Position numbers and translations under genes: made by a program
Shown here: positions 1 to 11,082 of the stretch, one piece after another
Position numbering within the stretch: the first letter of the stretch is position 1
Layout: each line of letters begins with the position of its first letter
The notes under the pieces: model-generated
Databases searched by the model: none
What the model was told of the DNA's origin: nothing
The model's input: the letters and a program-made list of their open reading frames with translations, nothing else
Origin: Okapia johnstoni
Taxonomy: Eukaryota; Chordata; Mammalia; Artiodactyla; Giraffidae
Assembly (NCBI GenBank): GCA_024291935.2
Contig: CM044322.1
Coordinates: forward strand, 22,443,405 to 22,507,404
Direction: 5' to 3'
Length of the DNA: 64,000 nt

Positions 1-1250
1 TGCACACAGTGTCCCTTTATTCCACCCCTCCTCCCACTGGTCCTCTGTGTGCCTGCCCCCACCCCTCCATGCTCCTTCACTGCAACTCTCTCTGTCTCAG
101 TCGGCGCTCCAACTCCTTGCCTCTCTGCCTCCGGCCCTCTTGCATTTCCACAGCCCCAGCGCTTTGCTGCAAGCTGTCTGCCTTTGTACATTTCTCCTAA
201 TCTTCCCATCTCTCTCTCCTGTCTCGGCATGAATGTTTTAGTTGACAGTCTGCCAGCATCTCTCCTCTGCATCTCTGTCAATATCTCTTTCTTTCACTGC
301 CCCTTTCCCATCTCAACACCCTCCTGCCTTCTCTGCCATGCTTCTCAGTCTTCCCCTCTTGTTCATTTAGCGGTCCCATTTATTACATCAGGGTGCAACC
401 AAAAGCATTTCTGTCCATGTCTCTGCCTCCCCTGCTCCACCCTCTTTGCCTCCACCGAGACTCTCAGCTGTAGACAGGAACCAGCTTCAATCCAAGCTCT
501 GTTCCTCGCTGAAGAATAACAGCTCAGGATGCACAAAGGCACAAGACAGAACGTCTCTGTGTTTCAAGAGACATCCCGGTCTCTTGGGCAAAATGACTTC
601 TCTTGGTTTATTTATAAACTCTGGGGCTGAGGAGTGGCCCGCATTCAGATGGAGCAGCTGGCTGGCTGGCAATGGGGTTCAGTTGGGGGCCTATGTGGTT
701 CTCGGTCAGGACTTTCTCTCAAAGCCAAGGCCAGGTTGTGTTTAGGAGGAGGCTACACAGTCCTGGGGGAGCTTCATCTCCCGCTCTGTGCCCATAGGCA
801 AGCTGAGGCAGGATGGCGGAGGAGCTACAGATTTAATGGAGGGGCAGTGACTGGTACCTGAATCCCCCTACCCCTTGCAGGTAAGCCCTGAAGCCGGAGC
901 AAGAGATGACTCGAGTTGGAAACAGAATCCAGGCTTTGCTCCTCCCTCTGAAGAATTCTCGGCTCCTCTGCTTACTCTGCCCCCAGTCCTCATAGGGATG
1001 GCTTTTGACTTTCCAAAGAACTCACACTTACTCACTCGACCCTGGCCCCTTCCAAAGAAACTTCAACTCTTCCAGCCTCACTCCAATCCCTCCTTTCCTC
1101 AGTACCACCCTCTACCCCCATGCAGTCCTTTGTTTTTAGTCCATGTCTTGTCAATAACAGTCTGTGACATTGCCTTCAGGGCTGGGGACAGCGCCTTGTG
1201 ATAGAATGCTCCTATAACTGGGCATTTGGCCCAGCATAATTGGACTTGGG
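1..1250. other. Unique, pyrimidine-rich sequence, no gene seen
   Basis: The first 500 bases are strongly C/T-rich on the + strand and stay open in several frames (the longest from 49 to 519). That is what C/T-rich low-complexity DNA does by chance. The translation is Ser/Pro/Leu/Cys-rich with no domain I recognise. No interspersed repeat is evident up to about 1250. I see no splice or promoter signal worth naming. Confidence 0.5.
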
Positions 1251-1254
1251 TATT

Positions 1255-1350
1255 TTGATGGTGGGATCGTGTCTTCCATTACTGTGGTCTCTCCCCCTTC
1301 CCCTGCAGTTGGCCTAGCATCCAGCACCCAGTAGGTGTTCAGTAAACACA
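1255..1350 (+). mobile_element. L2/MIR-type 3' tail fragment
   Basis: The stretch ends in the typical old-repeat tail reading 'agcacccagtaggtgttcag' followed by 'taaaca', preceded by text like the L2 'gtgtctttcattactgtg' block. It is an old mammal-wide fragment. L2 and MIR share similar 3' ends, so the family is uncertain. Confidence 0.5.
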
Positions 1351-2136
1351 GTTAATGGTCCAGAGGTCTGGCACCTGGCCAGAAATTTGGAGACCTCTGG
1401 CCAGTGTCCTTGCTGTCAGGTCCAGCATACTGTCCCACAGGGCAGGGAGGATGCGTGATGTTCAGCAAGCTTCAGCCCAGCCTCAGTAGTGCTGCAGGTT
1501 AGTTCCCAGATGCTAGCAATGGAGGCTGGGGCTGTTTAAGCGAGACTGCCCAAAGGGCCACCTTATTTTACCCTGACCCTTAAGGATAAATTTTATCAAT
1601 AGCAAAATAAACAGAATGAGCTGAAAGAGTTCTCTTTTCTTGAGCACCACATCACTGCTCACCTTACTTGAATATTCACTGGGAACACGGACAGACACAG
1701 TCACAGGGAGAAGGAGGGCACCTAGCTACTCTGGAAACAGGAGGCGGCACAGCCAGTCACTGCGGCCGACCACAGCTTTCCATCACACTCAGGTGCTGTG
1801 GGTGGTCTTGCCTGAATGGTGCTTCCTAGTCTCTCTGCCTTCCCAGAAAGGCAAGGCCATGGACCCGCAAGGATTTTCCTCTCTGTCTCTCCAACCCAAA
1901 CCACTGTGGTGTCCTACATGGTTTCCCTGTCTCTGCCAAGCCCTAGGTTGCAGGCTGATTGTGTTTAACTGCGTTTATTTCATCATCAGTGCCATCTTTG
2001 CTTCCTGAATGCTGTCTTTGAGATCACCCTTTGCTCAATGCCCTGCAGCTGCAAGGTAGCCCATTCCCAGGCGCTTCTCCCAGGACTGTCTCTGGGTTGG
2101 GAGAAGAATGGAGAGAGTGAGAAAGCATCAAGAGAG

Positions 2137-2431
2137 ACTTCCCTGGTGGCTCAGGGGTAAAGAATCTGCTTGCCAATGCAGTAGACACGAGTTCAACCCC
2201 TGGTCCAGGAAGATCCCACATGTTGTGGGACAACTAAGCCCATGGGCCACAACTACTGAAGCATGCATGCCCTAGAACCCATACTCCACAACAAGAGAAA
2301 CCACCACAGTGAGAAACCCACCCACTGCAACTAGAGAGTAGCCCCCGCTTGCCACAACCAAAGAAAATCTCATGCAGCAGTGAAGACCCAGTTCAGCCCA
2401 AAACAAATAAATAAAATTACATATAAAAAAA
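2137..2431 (+). mobile_element. CHR-2-type tRNA-derived SINE, long form, with target-site duplication
   Basis: The head 'cttccctggtggctcagg' is a tRNA-Glu-like SINE start. It is followed by the CHR-2 body (repeated 'ccacaactactgaagc', 'acaagagaaaccaccac', 'agagagtagcccccgc') and an A-rich 'aaataaataaa' tail. A 16-bp duplication with one mismatch flanks it: gaaagcatcaagagag at 2121-2136 and gaaagcagcaagagag at 2432-2447. This proves a retrotransposed insertion and fixes both ends. Confidence 0.93.
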
Positions 2432-2585
2432 GAAAGCAGCAAGAGAGGTAGGTAGGCAGGCAGGGAGGCAAGATCATTCCAACACCATGTCCCGCAGAAG
2501 GAACCCTTATGTGAATTTAAGAGTGGCAGAAAGGTGGCCAAGCCTACAGACTGGTTTCTGTGGCTGGGAGGGCAGAAGACAGAAT

Positions 2586-2684
2586 GGTGGTTTTCAAACC
2601 TGGCTGTAAACAAGAATGACCTGGGGCCTATTTTAAAAAATACAGATGCCAGGGCCCCACCTTAGGGATTTTAATTCTGTAGAT
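2586..2684 (+). mobile_element. MER5A-like hAT (Charlie) DNA-transposon fragment
   Basis: The text 'ggttttcaaacctggctg', then 'acctggggcctattttaaaa', then 'cagggccccacc' matches the remembered layout of MER5A (a short non-autonomous hAT element). It is old and diverged. Its right side is replaced by a Bov-tA SINE at about 2690. Confidence 0.7.
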
Positions 2685-2888
2685 CCAAGGTGGCTGAGCA
2701 GTAAAGAATCCACATGCAATGCAGGAAACACAGGTTCAATACCTGGGTCAGAAAGATCCTCTGGAGAAGGAAATGGCAACCCACTAAGGTATTCTGGCCT
2801 GGGAAATCCCAAGGACAGAGGAGCCTGGCGGGCTACAGTCCATGGGGTTGCAAAAGAGTTGCACACAACTTAGTGACTAAGCAACAAC
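2685..2888 (+). mobile_element. Bov-tA SINE inserted in the MER5-like copy
   Basis: Standard order: tRNA-derived head (gtaaagaatcc), 'ggttcaatacctgggtcag', 'atcctctggagaaggaaatg', 'tattctggcctggg', then the Bov-A end 'tccatggggttgcaaaagag' and 'gcaacaacag'. A 10-bp duplication with one mismatch (agatccaagg at 2681-2690, agattcaagg at 2889-2898) supports insertion. Short open frames here on both strands are SINE readings, not genes. Confidence 0.9.
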
Positions 2889-3389
2889 AGATTCAAGGTA
2901 AGGAAAGGAAATCTGATATTTAAAAGGCACACACTCTCCCCCCACCAGGTTGGCCCACGTCGGCGAGGCACAGTAGTCTACCCCAGTTCATCTCCCTGGA
3001 GAGGGAATACGGGCATCGCTCATTTCTACTTCCCTCATCCTTAGTACTGTCCTTTCTGGGATGGCTGAGGGTAAGAAAGAAGAGATTTTGTGTATCAGAC
3101 TGGATTGCGGAAATAATTGAAAGAGTCACCACGATAGCTAGTAACGAATCACAGGTACCATGAGCTAACTCTTAAGCTGTATAATTGATGCCCATTAGGA
3201 ATAGCTTTTTCTTTATAATCTTCTAGAAAAGAACGAACATTTGAAGGTGCCTAATGCATTTCTCTGTGGGAAAGCATTCATTTCCGCTGGCACTTACTCC
3301 TAGTCCTCTGACTTCTTCCCTCCTCTTTCTCTGTCACTCTTGATCTTCCTTATTCTACTTAATAGAAAACACCTTTCATTTCCGTAGCC

Positions 3390-3560
3390 CTTTATAGCTT
3401 TCAAACCTCTTTTCTATGTATTATTTCTCCCCAACAAGAATCCAGCGAGGCATGCAGAGATTTTTAATTCCCAGTTAATAGATGAAGTTCAAAAACATTC
3501 AATGACTTGGGTAAGGTGGCTTTAGCAGTAAGTAGTAAATAAGGGTTTTGTTCTCATTGA
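3390..3560 (-). mobile_element. MIR fragment
   Basis: Reads as diverged reverse-complement MIR: 'ctttcaaacctc', 'ttaattcccagttaatagat', 'gaagttcaaaaacattcaat' then 'gacttgggtaaggtggct'. These correspond to the 'bases left / gtaacttgcccaaggtcac' part of MIR. Old and weak, so the boundaries are approximate. Confidence 0.5.
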
Positions 3561-3929
3561 CCTAGGCTCAGCCCGCTGCCGGGGCGATGCCTGTCTTAGG
3601 TCTTTTCCTGGAACTCCACCCCCTTCCTGCTGCCTTGGCTTTTCCTCCCAGGACAAAGTTATCAGACAAACAATTGGTCAGAGATTGCTGCACCAAAAGG
3701 CCTGTGTGCACTGTGGTGGAAAGGTCTTCCCTGGTGGCCCAGAGCTGGGAAGGAGGGATGAGCTCTGACATGCCCTCCTCCTCTCAAGGGGATGTTTCTC
3801 CTGCTGCTGCTGCAAAGAACTAAGACCATGATGGCAGAGGGCCACTCGCCTGCCCAGCTACAGAGGAATGGTGTCACCCAGGGCAGAAGCATGGTGGGAC
3901 AAAGGAGGCATATCAAGAAAGAAGGACAG
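3560..3929. other. Unique stretch, no gene seen
   Basis: The + strand carries an open frame from 3587 to 3823, and the minus-strand frame overlapping it runs on into the neighbouring SINE. Neither resembles a known protein. A 17-bp SINE-head-like string at 3725-3741 is too short to call an element. Confidence 0.4.
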
Positions 3930-4222
3930 GGTTTCCCTGGTGGCTCAGTAGTAAAGAATCTGCCTGCCAATGCAGGAGACATGGGTTTGATCCCTTGTCC
4001 AGGAAGATCCCACATGCCTCGGAGCAACTAAGCCTGTGAGCCCCAACTATTGAGCTACGGAGCTGCAACTACTGAAGCTCAAGCGCCCTAGAACCCGTTC
4101 TCTGCAACAAGAGAAGCCACCACAATCAGAATCCCTTGCACTGCAGCAAAGAGTAGCCCTCGCTCCCCACAACTACAGAAAAGCCCATGTGGCACAGCCA
4201 AAAATAAATAAATAGTTTTTAA
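3930..4222 (+). mobile_element. CHR-2-type SINE, long form
   Basis: Starts 'tttccctggtggctcagtag' and contains 'gatcccacatgcctcggagc', two 'gcaactactgaagctc'-like blocks, 'caacaagagaagccaccac' and 'agagtagccctcgctcc'. It ends in 'aaaataaataaatag'. Flanks read aagaaggaca on the left (about 3918-3928) and aagaaaggaca on the right (about 4224-4234), a likely imperfect duplication. Same family and orientation as the copy at 2137. Confidence 0.9.
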
Positions 4223-4239
4223 AAAGAAAGGACAAACTT

Positions 4240-4680
4240 TTCTTGAAATATTTATTGATCTGCTTTAGATAATGGATCTTAATGTTTCTTTACCTTTTTA
4301 AGCAATCTGTTATAAGGATTGTTTGCTTTTAAAATCTTCTATTGTCACTTTGGTTAAGTATTGTTCCACAGTGACTATGATCCTATTTGACAAAGTATTT
4401 TAAAATCTTTTAATAGCTTTGAAAATCTTTCTCTAATAATATCCTGAATGAAGTTTTTTTGACCTCTAGCTAACTCTGGGATGCTTCTGAGGGTCCCTGA
4501 AACAACTCAAAGAGAGATATTAAACTAATTAGGCTCATTTAGTATGTTAATTTACATGGTAAACATTGTCAAATGAGTGATGATAAACCTTCTTGGGTTA
4601 TACTGTAAAGCTAAGTGTTATTATATAAAATTATTAAAATCTAAATATTGCTAACATTAAAAAAAAAAGAAAGAAAGGCC
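4240..4680. other. AT-rich unique stretch ending in an A-run
   Basis: About 440 bases of AT-rich DNA without a recognisable repeat, ending in a run of ten A (4659-4668) followed by 'gaaagaaagg'. The A-run could be the worn tail of an old retroposon, but no body is recognisable upstream. Confidence 0.35.
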
Positions 4681-4924
4681 CCCAGAAGCCCAAGGGGTAG
4701 TAGAAAAAATCCACAAGAGAACCTCACCAAATGTCCTCTAGCCACATTGTGGACATGGTCCCCCCGACTTTGCATTCCAGCTCCATATGCCTTCTGGCAG
4801 TTGAGGAATTAGTGCTGTTAGATTCCCATCCACGTTTCAGCTCTTCTTTCTGGGTCTCCAGAAAGAAAGCACAGTGTGTTTTTAATGAAAAAGCACAAGG
4901 TGGGGAAGTGGGAAATCATGCCAC

Positions 4925-5110
4925 TGGGAATCCACATGCCTAACCCCAAGATGTGTCTCTGCTACTTGTGGCTTCAGGCATAACTGGACACTTACTTGCA
5001 GAGCCTCAGTCTCCTCACCTGTTAAATGGGGACAGTGGTAGATGCCTCCTAGTGCTGTGGTGGCTGTAGTGAGATTGTGTGCAGAGGAGCTGGTGCTTGA
5101 TAAAAATCTA
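4925..5110 (+). mobile_element. MIR SINE
   Basis: Shows the MIR order: 'gtgtctctgctacttgtggc', 'gagcctcagtctcctcacct' followed by 'gttaaatggggacag', then 'gtagtgagattgtgtgcaga' and 'gtgcttgataaa'. The central 'cctcag..tcctcacctgttaaatgggg' core is distinctive. Confidence 0.7.
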
Positions 5111-7363
5111 GGAGATCTGGGTCCTCCTTGGGGCTCCATCTCTAACTACTGCATAACTCCTTGTGCAGGGAAGTTCCAAGCTCCTTCTGAAATGAGCACT
5201 GAATAGCTCTATCTATATGAGAGTTTCTGAGAATGGAAAATGCCATACAAATATAAGAAATGATTCATATATAAGAGGAGTAGATAAGTGAAGAAGAGAG
5301 GGAGAGAGCTTCCTTTCACTTCTTGGTGGTTTCTTCTCCTATTTAGTTTTTTTGTTTGTGGCTGATGCCTCCTCTGGCCTTTCTAACTGTGATTCTCATC
5401 ATCAGTCTCTTTTGAGTGCTATTAGGGGGCTCATCATTGTTTCAGTCCCAAAGAGAGTGACCTGCCAGCTGTCCCACCCTCTGCACAGAGCCAGATGTGC
5501 ATGGTCTGGCCACTCACCAGGTTAGTTAGGAGCTGCCCGGGCGTCTCCATCAGCGGTCATCAAGCGGGCTGCAGCTGAGCGTGGAGGGGTGAGGTCTGCG
5601 TCCTGCCCTCCGGGGGCTGATGTTCAAGAGGCTTGGCTTTCTCTCTGGAGTCAAAGGTAGTTCAGCGTAGCCCACCCTCCTCGCAGGTTTCCCGTGGGGA
5701 TTAATGCAGACGATGATGCTGAGCCTTCAGTGAGATATCAAGTATGGCTAAATCATAGCTCTCTTACCCTAATCTTATCACCTGCCATTAAAGACCAGAA
5801 TATGAAAGGCTCACATTTGTAAAGCCCAGCACGGTACCTGCTGCTGTGCTGCGGCAGAGACACTGGAAATAGTTCTCCTTCCCAGCAGTTACTATGGCAC
5901 CACGCACTGCGATACGAATACCCCCACACCACACTTGAGCGTTAACCCTGATATTCAGCCTTCCCTTTTGCATCCGCCCACAATCAGGTGTGTTGTCGGC
6001 AGCATCTAGGGTTTCCAGGACACCTGTCATCCCGCCAGAGTGACACCACTCACCCAGGAACCCGGCCCCCTCCACACTTCTGTGCATGAGGCCGCCTGCC
6101 AAAATGCAAGTGACAGCTGTCTAACAGCTACGGCCGGGTCCTCTCAGGGAAGCAGGCACTTAGACCTCGGGAGGATGGTGGGATGTCACCGCTCAGAGAG
6201 CAGCAAGGCCTGGCGGGAGACAAGCTTCCCTTTTAGACAGGAGGGCACCCACATGCTGGGCCTTCTCCCCTGGGTGTTTGTCGTTGTGCTCTGTTTGCAC
6301 ATCAGCGCTGGCGATTTCATCTGTGCCTTGTGTGTGTGTGTGTGTGCATCTCTGCTGTGTAGACTCACAGTGACACCTGTGTGCCTGTGTAGACAGTGTG
6401 CATGTGGGAGTGTGGATATGCTGCACACTTGTGAGTGTACGGCGCGGTTCAGAGGAGTTATGAACACAGTCTTTGTATTCCAACTGCTATCTGAGTGACA
6501 CTGGGGCTCAGGAAGGGTGAAGGGCCCGTGGCTCTGGGTGGATGGTGCCAAGCTGGGCCACCCTCGATGAGGCAGGTTCAGGAAGGTGGCTTGGAACGCT
6601 CTGCAGTTGCCTGTGCCACGTTAGGGGATCCACAGAGCTCTGTTTGCTCAGGCATTGCTAACAAGTCCGTGGTGACAAGCCAACGTGCACAATGGACAGA
6701 GCGAAAAGCTGAGAAGAGGGTCCTTGTCCTTCTGGCCACTCTGGACTATGCTTCACTTTTCCTTGGCAAACTTGATGCGATCTCCCTGTGCTATGTAACT
6801 GGAATCCCCTCACCCTGCAGAAGGAAAAGCAGGCTCTATAGTCCTTTTCCACCCCCGTCTCCCCACATACTGCTCCCCATTCTCCTGTTCCCTTCTTTTC
6901 TCTCTTTCTGAGCTCCGACTGAATTAGATTAGTCACATTCTTAATTAACTGTGCTGGAAAGAGCTCTATTAGGTATTAAATGTTTGTCACAATCCAATTA
7001 AAAAATCCATCACAGTAGGGCAGGTTCTCCGAGGCCCAGCAAATTGATGCCGGGTGTCCGGGTGTTTTCCTCCCTGCTAGGGAACGGGTAAGGGAAGCAG
7101 GACCCAGAAGGCCAGAGGGGCAGGCGGCCTCACAAGGCAGGGACAGCCATGGGAGGGGCTGCTCAGGGAGGCTGCCTGCTCTCATGCAACGACATCACAG
7201 TCTGAGCATCCCCAGTGCGTGGAGGACTCAGCCTTAGGATCATCAGACTTAGGGGAATCAGCCTTCCCAGGTTGCATGGGACTGTCTCAAAGGGGCTGGT
7301 TGGTCACCTGATCTGCAGTATCACAGCTTCCCCTAATTTCAAGGGCAATGGGGTTAGGCCAAT

Positions 7364-7364
<1 letters not shown>
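5110..7364. other. Mostly unique sequence with a short TG repeat
   Basis: No gene is recognised. The part from about 5520 to 6200 has somewhat more CpG than its surroundings, but not enough to call a CpG island by eye. A nine-unit TG repeat lies at 6329-6346. The + strand frame at 6040-6498 and the minus frames over 6186-6551 run through that TG-rich DNA and look accidental. An AT-rich block at 6905-7015 resembles conserved non-coding DNA. Confidence 0.4.
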
Positions 7365-7419
<55 letters not shown>

Positions 7420-7427
7420 TGTGTGTA
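7365..7427. repeat. GT dinucleotide microsatellite (24 uninterrupted units)
   Basis: Twenty-four perfect GT units occupy 7365-7412, followed after an 'at' interruption by six more units and a 'atgcatg' edge. Long perfect dinucleotide runs of this kind are usually length-polymorphic. No SINE adjoins it, unlike the GT tract at 19246. Cys/Val and His/Thr frames over it are translation artefacts. Confidence 0.98.
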
Positions 7428-9660
7428 TGCATGACCCATGTATGGGGATTGGGTATACTGTGATGGAGAAAGGCAAGATTGATAGCTTAAGTCTGACGGG
7501 AAGGCTTCTGGCTCAAGCATAAAGAATGGAATCTGATGGAGTTGGGGATGTAGTTTCCAGGGATCTGGCTTTAGGCCAGAGCTGCCGTTCAGAACTATCC
7601 CATCTATTCCATTTTAAAGAGATGCGCTCAGGAGGAGAGCTGTCTGGTGGTAAAAAGAAAAAAATAAGCCTTCAACGCTGGGTTCCCAGCCTTTCTTCCT
7701 GAGCTTTCATCCCTGGGTCCCCAGCTTTTCTTCCTTGACCCTTTCTCCTTTTCCTTAAACGTTCTCCAGGTGGGAGCCCTCCCTTTGCGCCTTCTCCCTG
7801 GCCAGGCTGGACACACACAGATCTCCTGGCTCTCTGACCATTGAATGGAGGGCTCGTTTCAGCATCCCCTGTGTCCCGCACATCACACCACCCCTCCCAC
7901 TCCCTCTTGGAGCCAGGATGGAGAAGAGACGAGGCAGCGTTGTTAATCCACAGAGCTGGGCCCCAAGGTGAGATAGTGAGAGGGGTGAGGTGCCTCTGCA
8001 CCACCCACCCTTAATCATACCTCATGCTTTGCAACGTCAAGTCTCCTGATGCATTTTCTGAGTTTCTTGTTCTTTGGGTGCCTCTTTTGTAACTCTGTTA
8101 ACCAACGATAACTATACAATTGGGGCTTCTTATGACTAGCATGCCAAAAACATCTTTTCACTCTCAGTTCTTCCCAATTCCACTCTCCATTCTTTCCATT
8201 TACACTGCCCTCTCCTACACCAGCAGATCTTGACATTTAACCTCCTGGGAAGACCTTCTAGATTAATCCTGCCTAGGGAAAGTCTTTATTCACTCAATTG
8301 TGAGGCCCTGTGGGGGAGGAAGGAAGCGTGGCTCGTTTGTCTGAATCCCCTCAGCTCTGGGCCTGCAGAGGAGGTTCATAGGAGACAATTAAAAGTGTTT
8401 GTTGAGTGACTAAATGAACAAGCTCACATTCAAGACTCTCTTATTTATTCTTCCAGTGTCTCAAATATGCTTGCCCCTCTGCTTCTGCATAAAGTAAACA
8501 TTTAAACATTGGTCCAGCACCTACTCGTCCTTCTGAAAGCGTCTACCTTCCCTATGAGACTCACCTTGTCTGTCTCAGCTTATAAATCACAAGGAGCAGG
8601 ACTTCTATATGCTTAATTGCTGCCCCATGAAGTCTCCGGACAAATGGAGTCCTTGGTGCTGACTCGGTATTCGTCCATTTGTTCTTTAATCATCTGTCGT
8701 GTGCTAACATCCTGAGCCAGAACAAGCGCAGGCTTAAAGAGAACTGGAGAGAAATGTCACATCCCGACTCCCCTTCCAAGAGCTCACAATCTGGGGATAA
8801 GACATTCACTGGGAATAATGAAGTAGAGAGTCAAGGCAGATTTTACTTAAGGGCTCCTGGTGGATGATGCGGGGCTTCAGGAATTCAGACAGGTGAGGGC
8901 CTCGGGGTACCAAGGCTCAGAGGATGCCTCACAGCCTGAGCTGGCTGTCAGGAGATGGGAGGCCCTGCAGGAGATATGCAGACATGGAATCAGAATAAGT
9001 GTGTTGATTGCAGGAAAAGAGTGGTGACTAGCCTGGTGGGAAGCAGCATTTCAGAACTGAAAGGGAATATGAATGGGAGCTGATGACAATGATAAATCAA
9101 ACCCAAACTCTGCAGGATGCACCTGCTTCCTCTTCCGTTGTAAAGCCCCGAGCCAGCTGGGAGCCCAGGGTCACTTGGCACAGGGAGATGTTCGGAAAGT
9201 TCTCAGGTGCTACCAGCAAAAGGATTTGTGGGGTGTCTTCTGAGTTGGTTAGAATCCACATCTCTGAATTCATGGGGTTTTGGCCTGGACACCAACTGGC
9301 CTCACTGAGAAGGTGTGTAGAAATTTCCTTTTGTGGGGGAGTGACAGGCTATCAGCCAATGGATGTTAAGTGACAAAGCTTATCCTCACTTAGGGAGAAG
9401 GGTGACACTTAGGACAGCCCCTCCTTTGACTCACAGCTCTGAAAACAGAAAATCAGTGATTGAAGTCAGCACGTCTCTTTTCCTATTGCGGCACCAGTCT
9501 CTGTGCTGACTCAGAGGTCAAAGTCAGGATGACTGATGAGTAAGGATGCCAGACCCGGGAAGTCTCCTCCCCATCCATGTCGGCCACAGGTAGATAAGGC
9601 TGGGTGGGGATGGGGATCTGGAGACCAGGTGGGCAGGGCAGGTGAGGAGCACTTGTGGAG
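7428..9660. other. Unique stretch, no gene seen
   Basis: About 2.2 kb without a recognisable young repeat. Overlapping minus-strand frames at 7628-8018 are Arg/Lys/Gly-rich readings of a C/T-rich + strand and match no family I know. A weak MIR-like tail may sit near 8380-8420 ('gtgtttgttgagtgactaaa'). I see no promoter or splice pattern that would justify an exon. Confidence 0.4.
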
Positions 9661-9667
9661 AACTTGT

Positions 9668-9870
9668 ACTTGTGACTCAGATGGTAAAAAAATCCACCTG
9701 CAATGCAAGAGACCAGGGTTTGATCCCTGGGTCAGGAAGATCCCCTGCAGAAGGAAATGGCAACCCACTCCAGTATTCTTGCCTGGAGAATTCCATGGAG
9801 AAAGGAGCCTGGGTGGTTACAGTCTCTGGAGTCACAAAGAGTCGGACACGACTGAGCGACTTTCACTTTG
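9668..9870 (+). mobile_element. Bov-tA SINE
   Basis: Nearly complete: head (gactcagatggta), 'gggtttgatccctgggtcag', 'atggcaacccactccagtat', 'ttgcctggagaattcc', and the Bov-A end 'aagagtcggacacgactgag' followed by 'cgactttcactttg'. It directly abuts a MIR on its right. Confidence 0.92.
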
Positions 9871-9874
9871 CACT

Positions 9875-10012
9875 GGACACTCTACCTGAGTCATGGCATT
9901 GGGTCTTCACAACAAGTCTGCAAGGTTTTATTATCTCTATTTTCCTAATGAGGAAATTGAAGCGGTGAGATAAGTAACTTGCCCAAGGCGACTGTGTGTG
10001 GAGCGAGAGTCT
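9875..10012 (-). mobile_element. MIR SINE
   Basis: Reverse-complement MIR: 'gggtcttcacaacaagtctg', 'ttttattatctctattttcc', 'taatgaggaaattgaagcgg' and 'aagtaacttgcccaaggcga'. The 'gaggaaattga...taacttgcccaagg' core is diagnostic. Confidence 0.8.
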
Positions 10013-10288
10013 GAATCTTTCCATCCGTCTCTTTATTCAAATATATTCTGAGGATCCTCTAGGAGACCTCAACCACGCTTGGCCACTGTACTGATGCCCT
10101 TTAGTGGAAGGTCAATATGCCCCATCACGCAGAAGCCAAGGCACAGCTCTCAGGCTTCCTTGGGTAAGGAGAGCACACGATGGGGCTAGCAGATCTGGTC
10201 AGGGCTATCCTGAGTGCTTATTTTCTACCAGGACAAGTCTAAGTTTCTGAGCCTATTAGGATCAGAATGTGGACATGAGTCCTGCCCG

Positions 10289-10700
10289 TAGGGTTGCCAG
10301 ACTTAGCAAATAAAAAAACAAGAGCCCCAGTTAAATTTGAAGTTCAGATAGACAATGAGGAAAATTTTAGTATTAGTAAGTCCCATGCAATATTTGGGAC
10401 GTGTGCATACATAGTCATTCAGTCATGTCTGACTCTTTGTGACCCCACAAACTGTAACCCGCCAGGCTCCTCTGTCCATGGGATTCTCCAGGCGAGAATA
10501 CCAGAGTGGCTTGCCATTTCTTACTCCAGGGGATCTTTCTGACCCAGGGATTGAACCCATGTCTCCTACATTGGCAGGTGGATTCTTTACCACTGAGCAA
10601 CCGAGGAAGCCCATTTGGGGCACACATTATTCTAAAAAAAAAATTGCTGTTTATCTGAGATTCAAATGTAACTGGGTGTCCTTTTATCTGGCAATCTTAC
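10289..10700. mobile_element. MER53-like palindromic DNA element, split by a Bov-tA
   Basis: The left arm begins 'gggttgccagacttagcaaa' (10291) and includes 'ccagttaaatttgaagttca' and 'gtcccatgcaatatttggga'. The right arm (about 10613-10700) is its diverged reverse complement: 'tgtttatctgagattcaaat', 'gtaactgggtgtcc', 'ttttatctggcaatctt'. Such foldback elements are non-autonomous DNA transposons. The MER53 name is from memory. A SINE sits close to the axis of symmetry. Confidence 0.7.
10402..10611 (-). mobile_element. Bov-tA SINE inside the palindromic element
   Basis: Reverse orientation: 'agtcattcagtcatgtctga', 'gactctttgtgacccc', 'gggattctccaggcgagaat', 'gaacccatgtctcctacatt' and the head 'ctttaccactgagcaaccga'. 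Likely duplication: atttggga near 10393 and atttgggg near 10613. Both overlapping frames on the two strands are SINE readings. Confidence 0.92.
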
Positions 10701-11069
10701 CTCCTTGCCGCCTGTCATTGCCACAGTGTTGAGTGAAGGACAGAATCTCCATATTCATTCAGGAGTCAGGGCAAGGGGCGGAAGTGCCTTGGGTAATAAA
10801 CAGCCTCTGCTCGCTCTGCAGGAGTCAGGGTGGTCCCACGCCCCTCAGAACGGCCAGCTTTTCCATACACAAGACAGCAAATCTGTCCAGCTGTGCAGCA
10901 TCAGCTCCTGGGAGGGGCTCTGTTCCTGCTTCTCACATCTCCTGAGAACTGGGCACGGGATGATGGGGAAGCTTGGTGGAGACCTGCGTCTGGTTGGCCA
11001 GACGCCTCAAACTGCAAACTCAGTAGGTCCAAAGCTGACCTGCCATCTTTTCCTCACATTTGCACCTCT
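10701..11069. other. Unique stretch, no gene seen
   Basis: About 370 bases without a recognisable repeat. Three overlapping + frames (10705-11091, 10733-10945, 10830-11129) show no recognisable domain, and two of them run into the T-rich L1 tail. Confidence 0.35.
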
Positions 11070-11082
11070 CACCTTATTTCTT

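Noticed and set aside
49..519. 156-codon + frame at the left edge
   Set aside because: C/T-rich DNA gives long Ser/Pro/Leu frames by chance, and two other phases are also open there.
3725..3741. Extra SINE head (cttccctggtggcccag)
   Set aside because: Only about 17 bases match and no body follows, so chance or a tiny remnant cannot be told apart.
5520..6200. Possible CpG island
   Set aside because: CpG is somewhat more frequent than nearby but far from dense, and no promoter-like features accompany it.
7215..7520. Cys/Val-rich and His/Thr-rich small proteins
   Set aside because: Direct translation of the GT microsatellite.
10405..10627. Open frames on both strands over the same 200 bp, repeated at many places
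   Set aside because: They recur wherever a Bov-tA lies (for example 2646-2873, 12814-13038, 55343-55573) and read SINE DNA, not a protein family.
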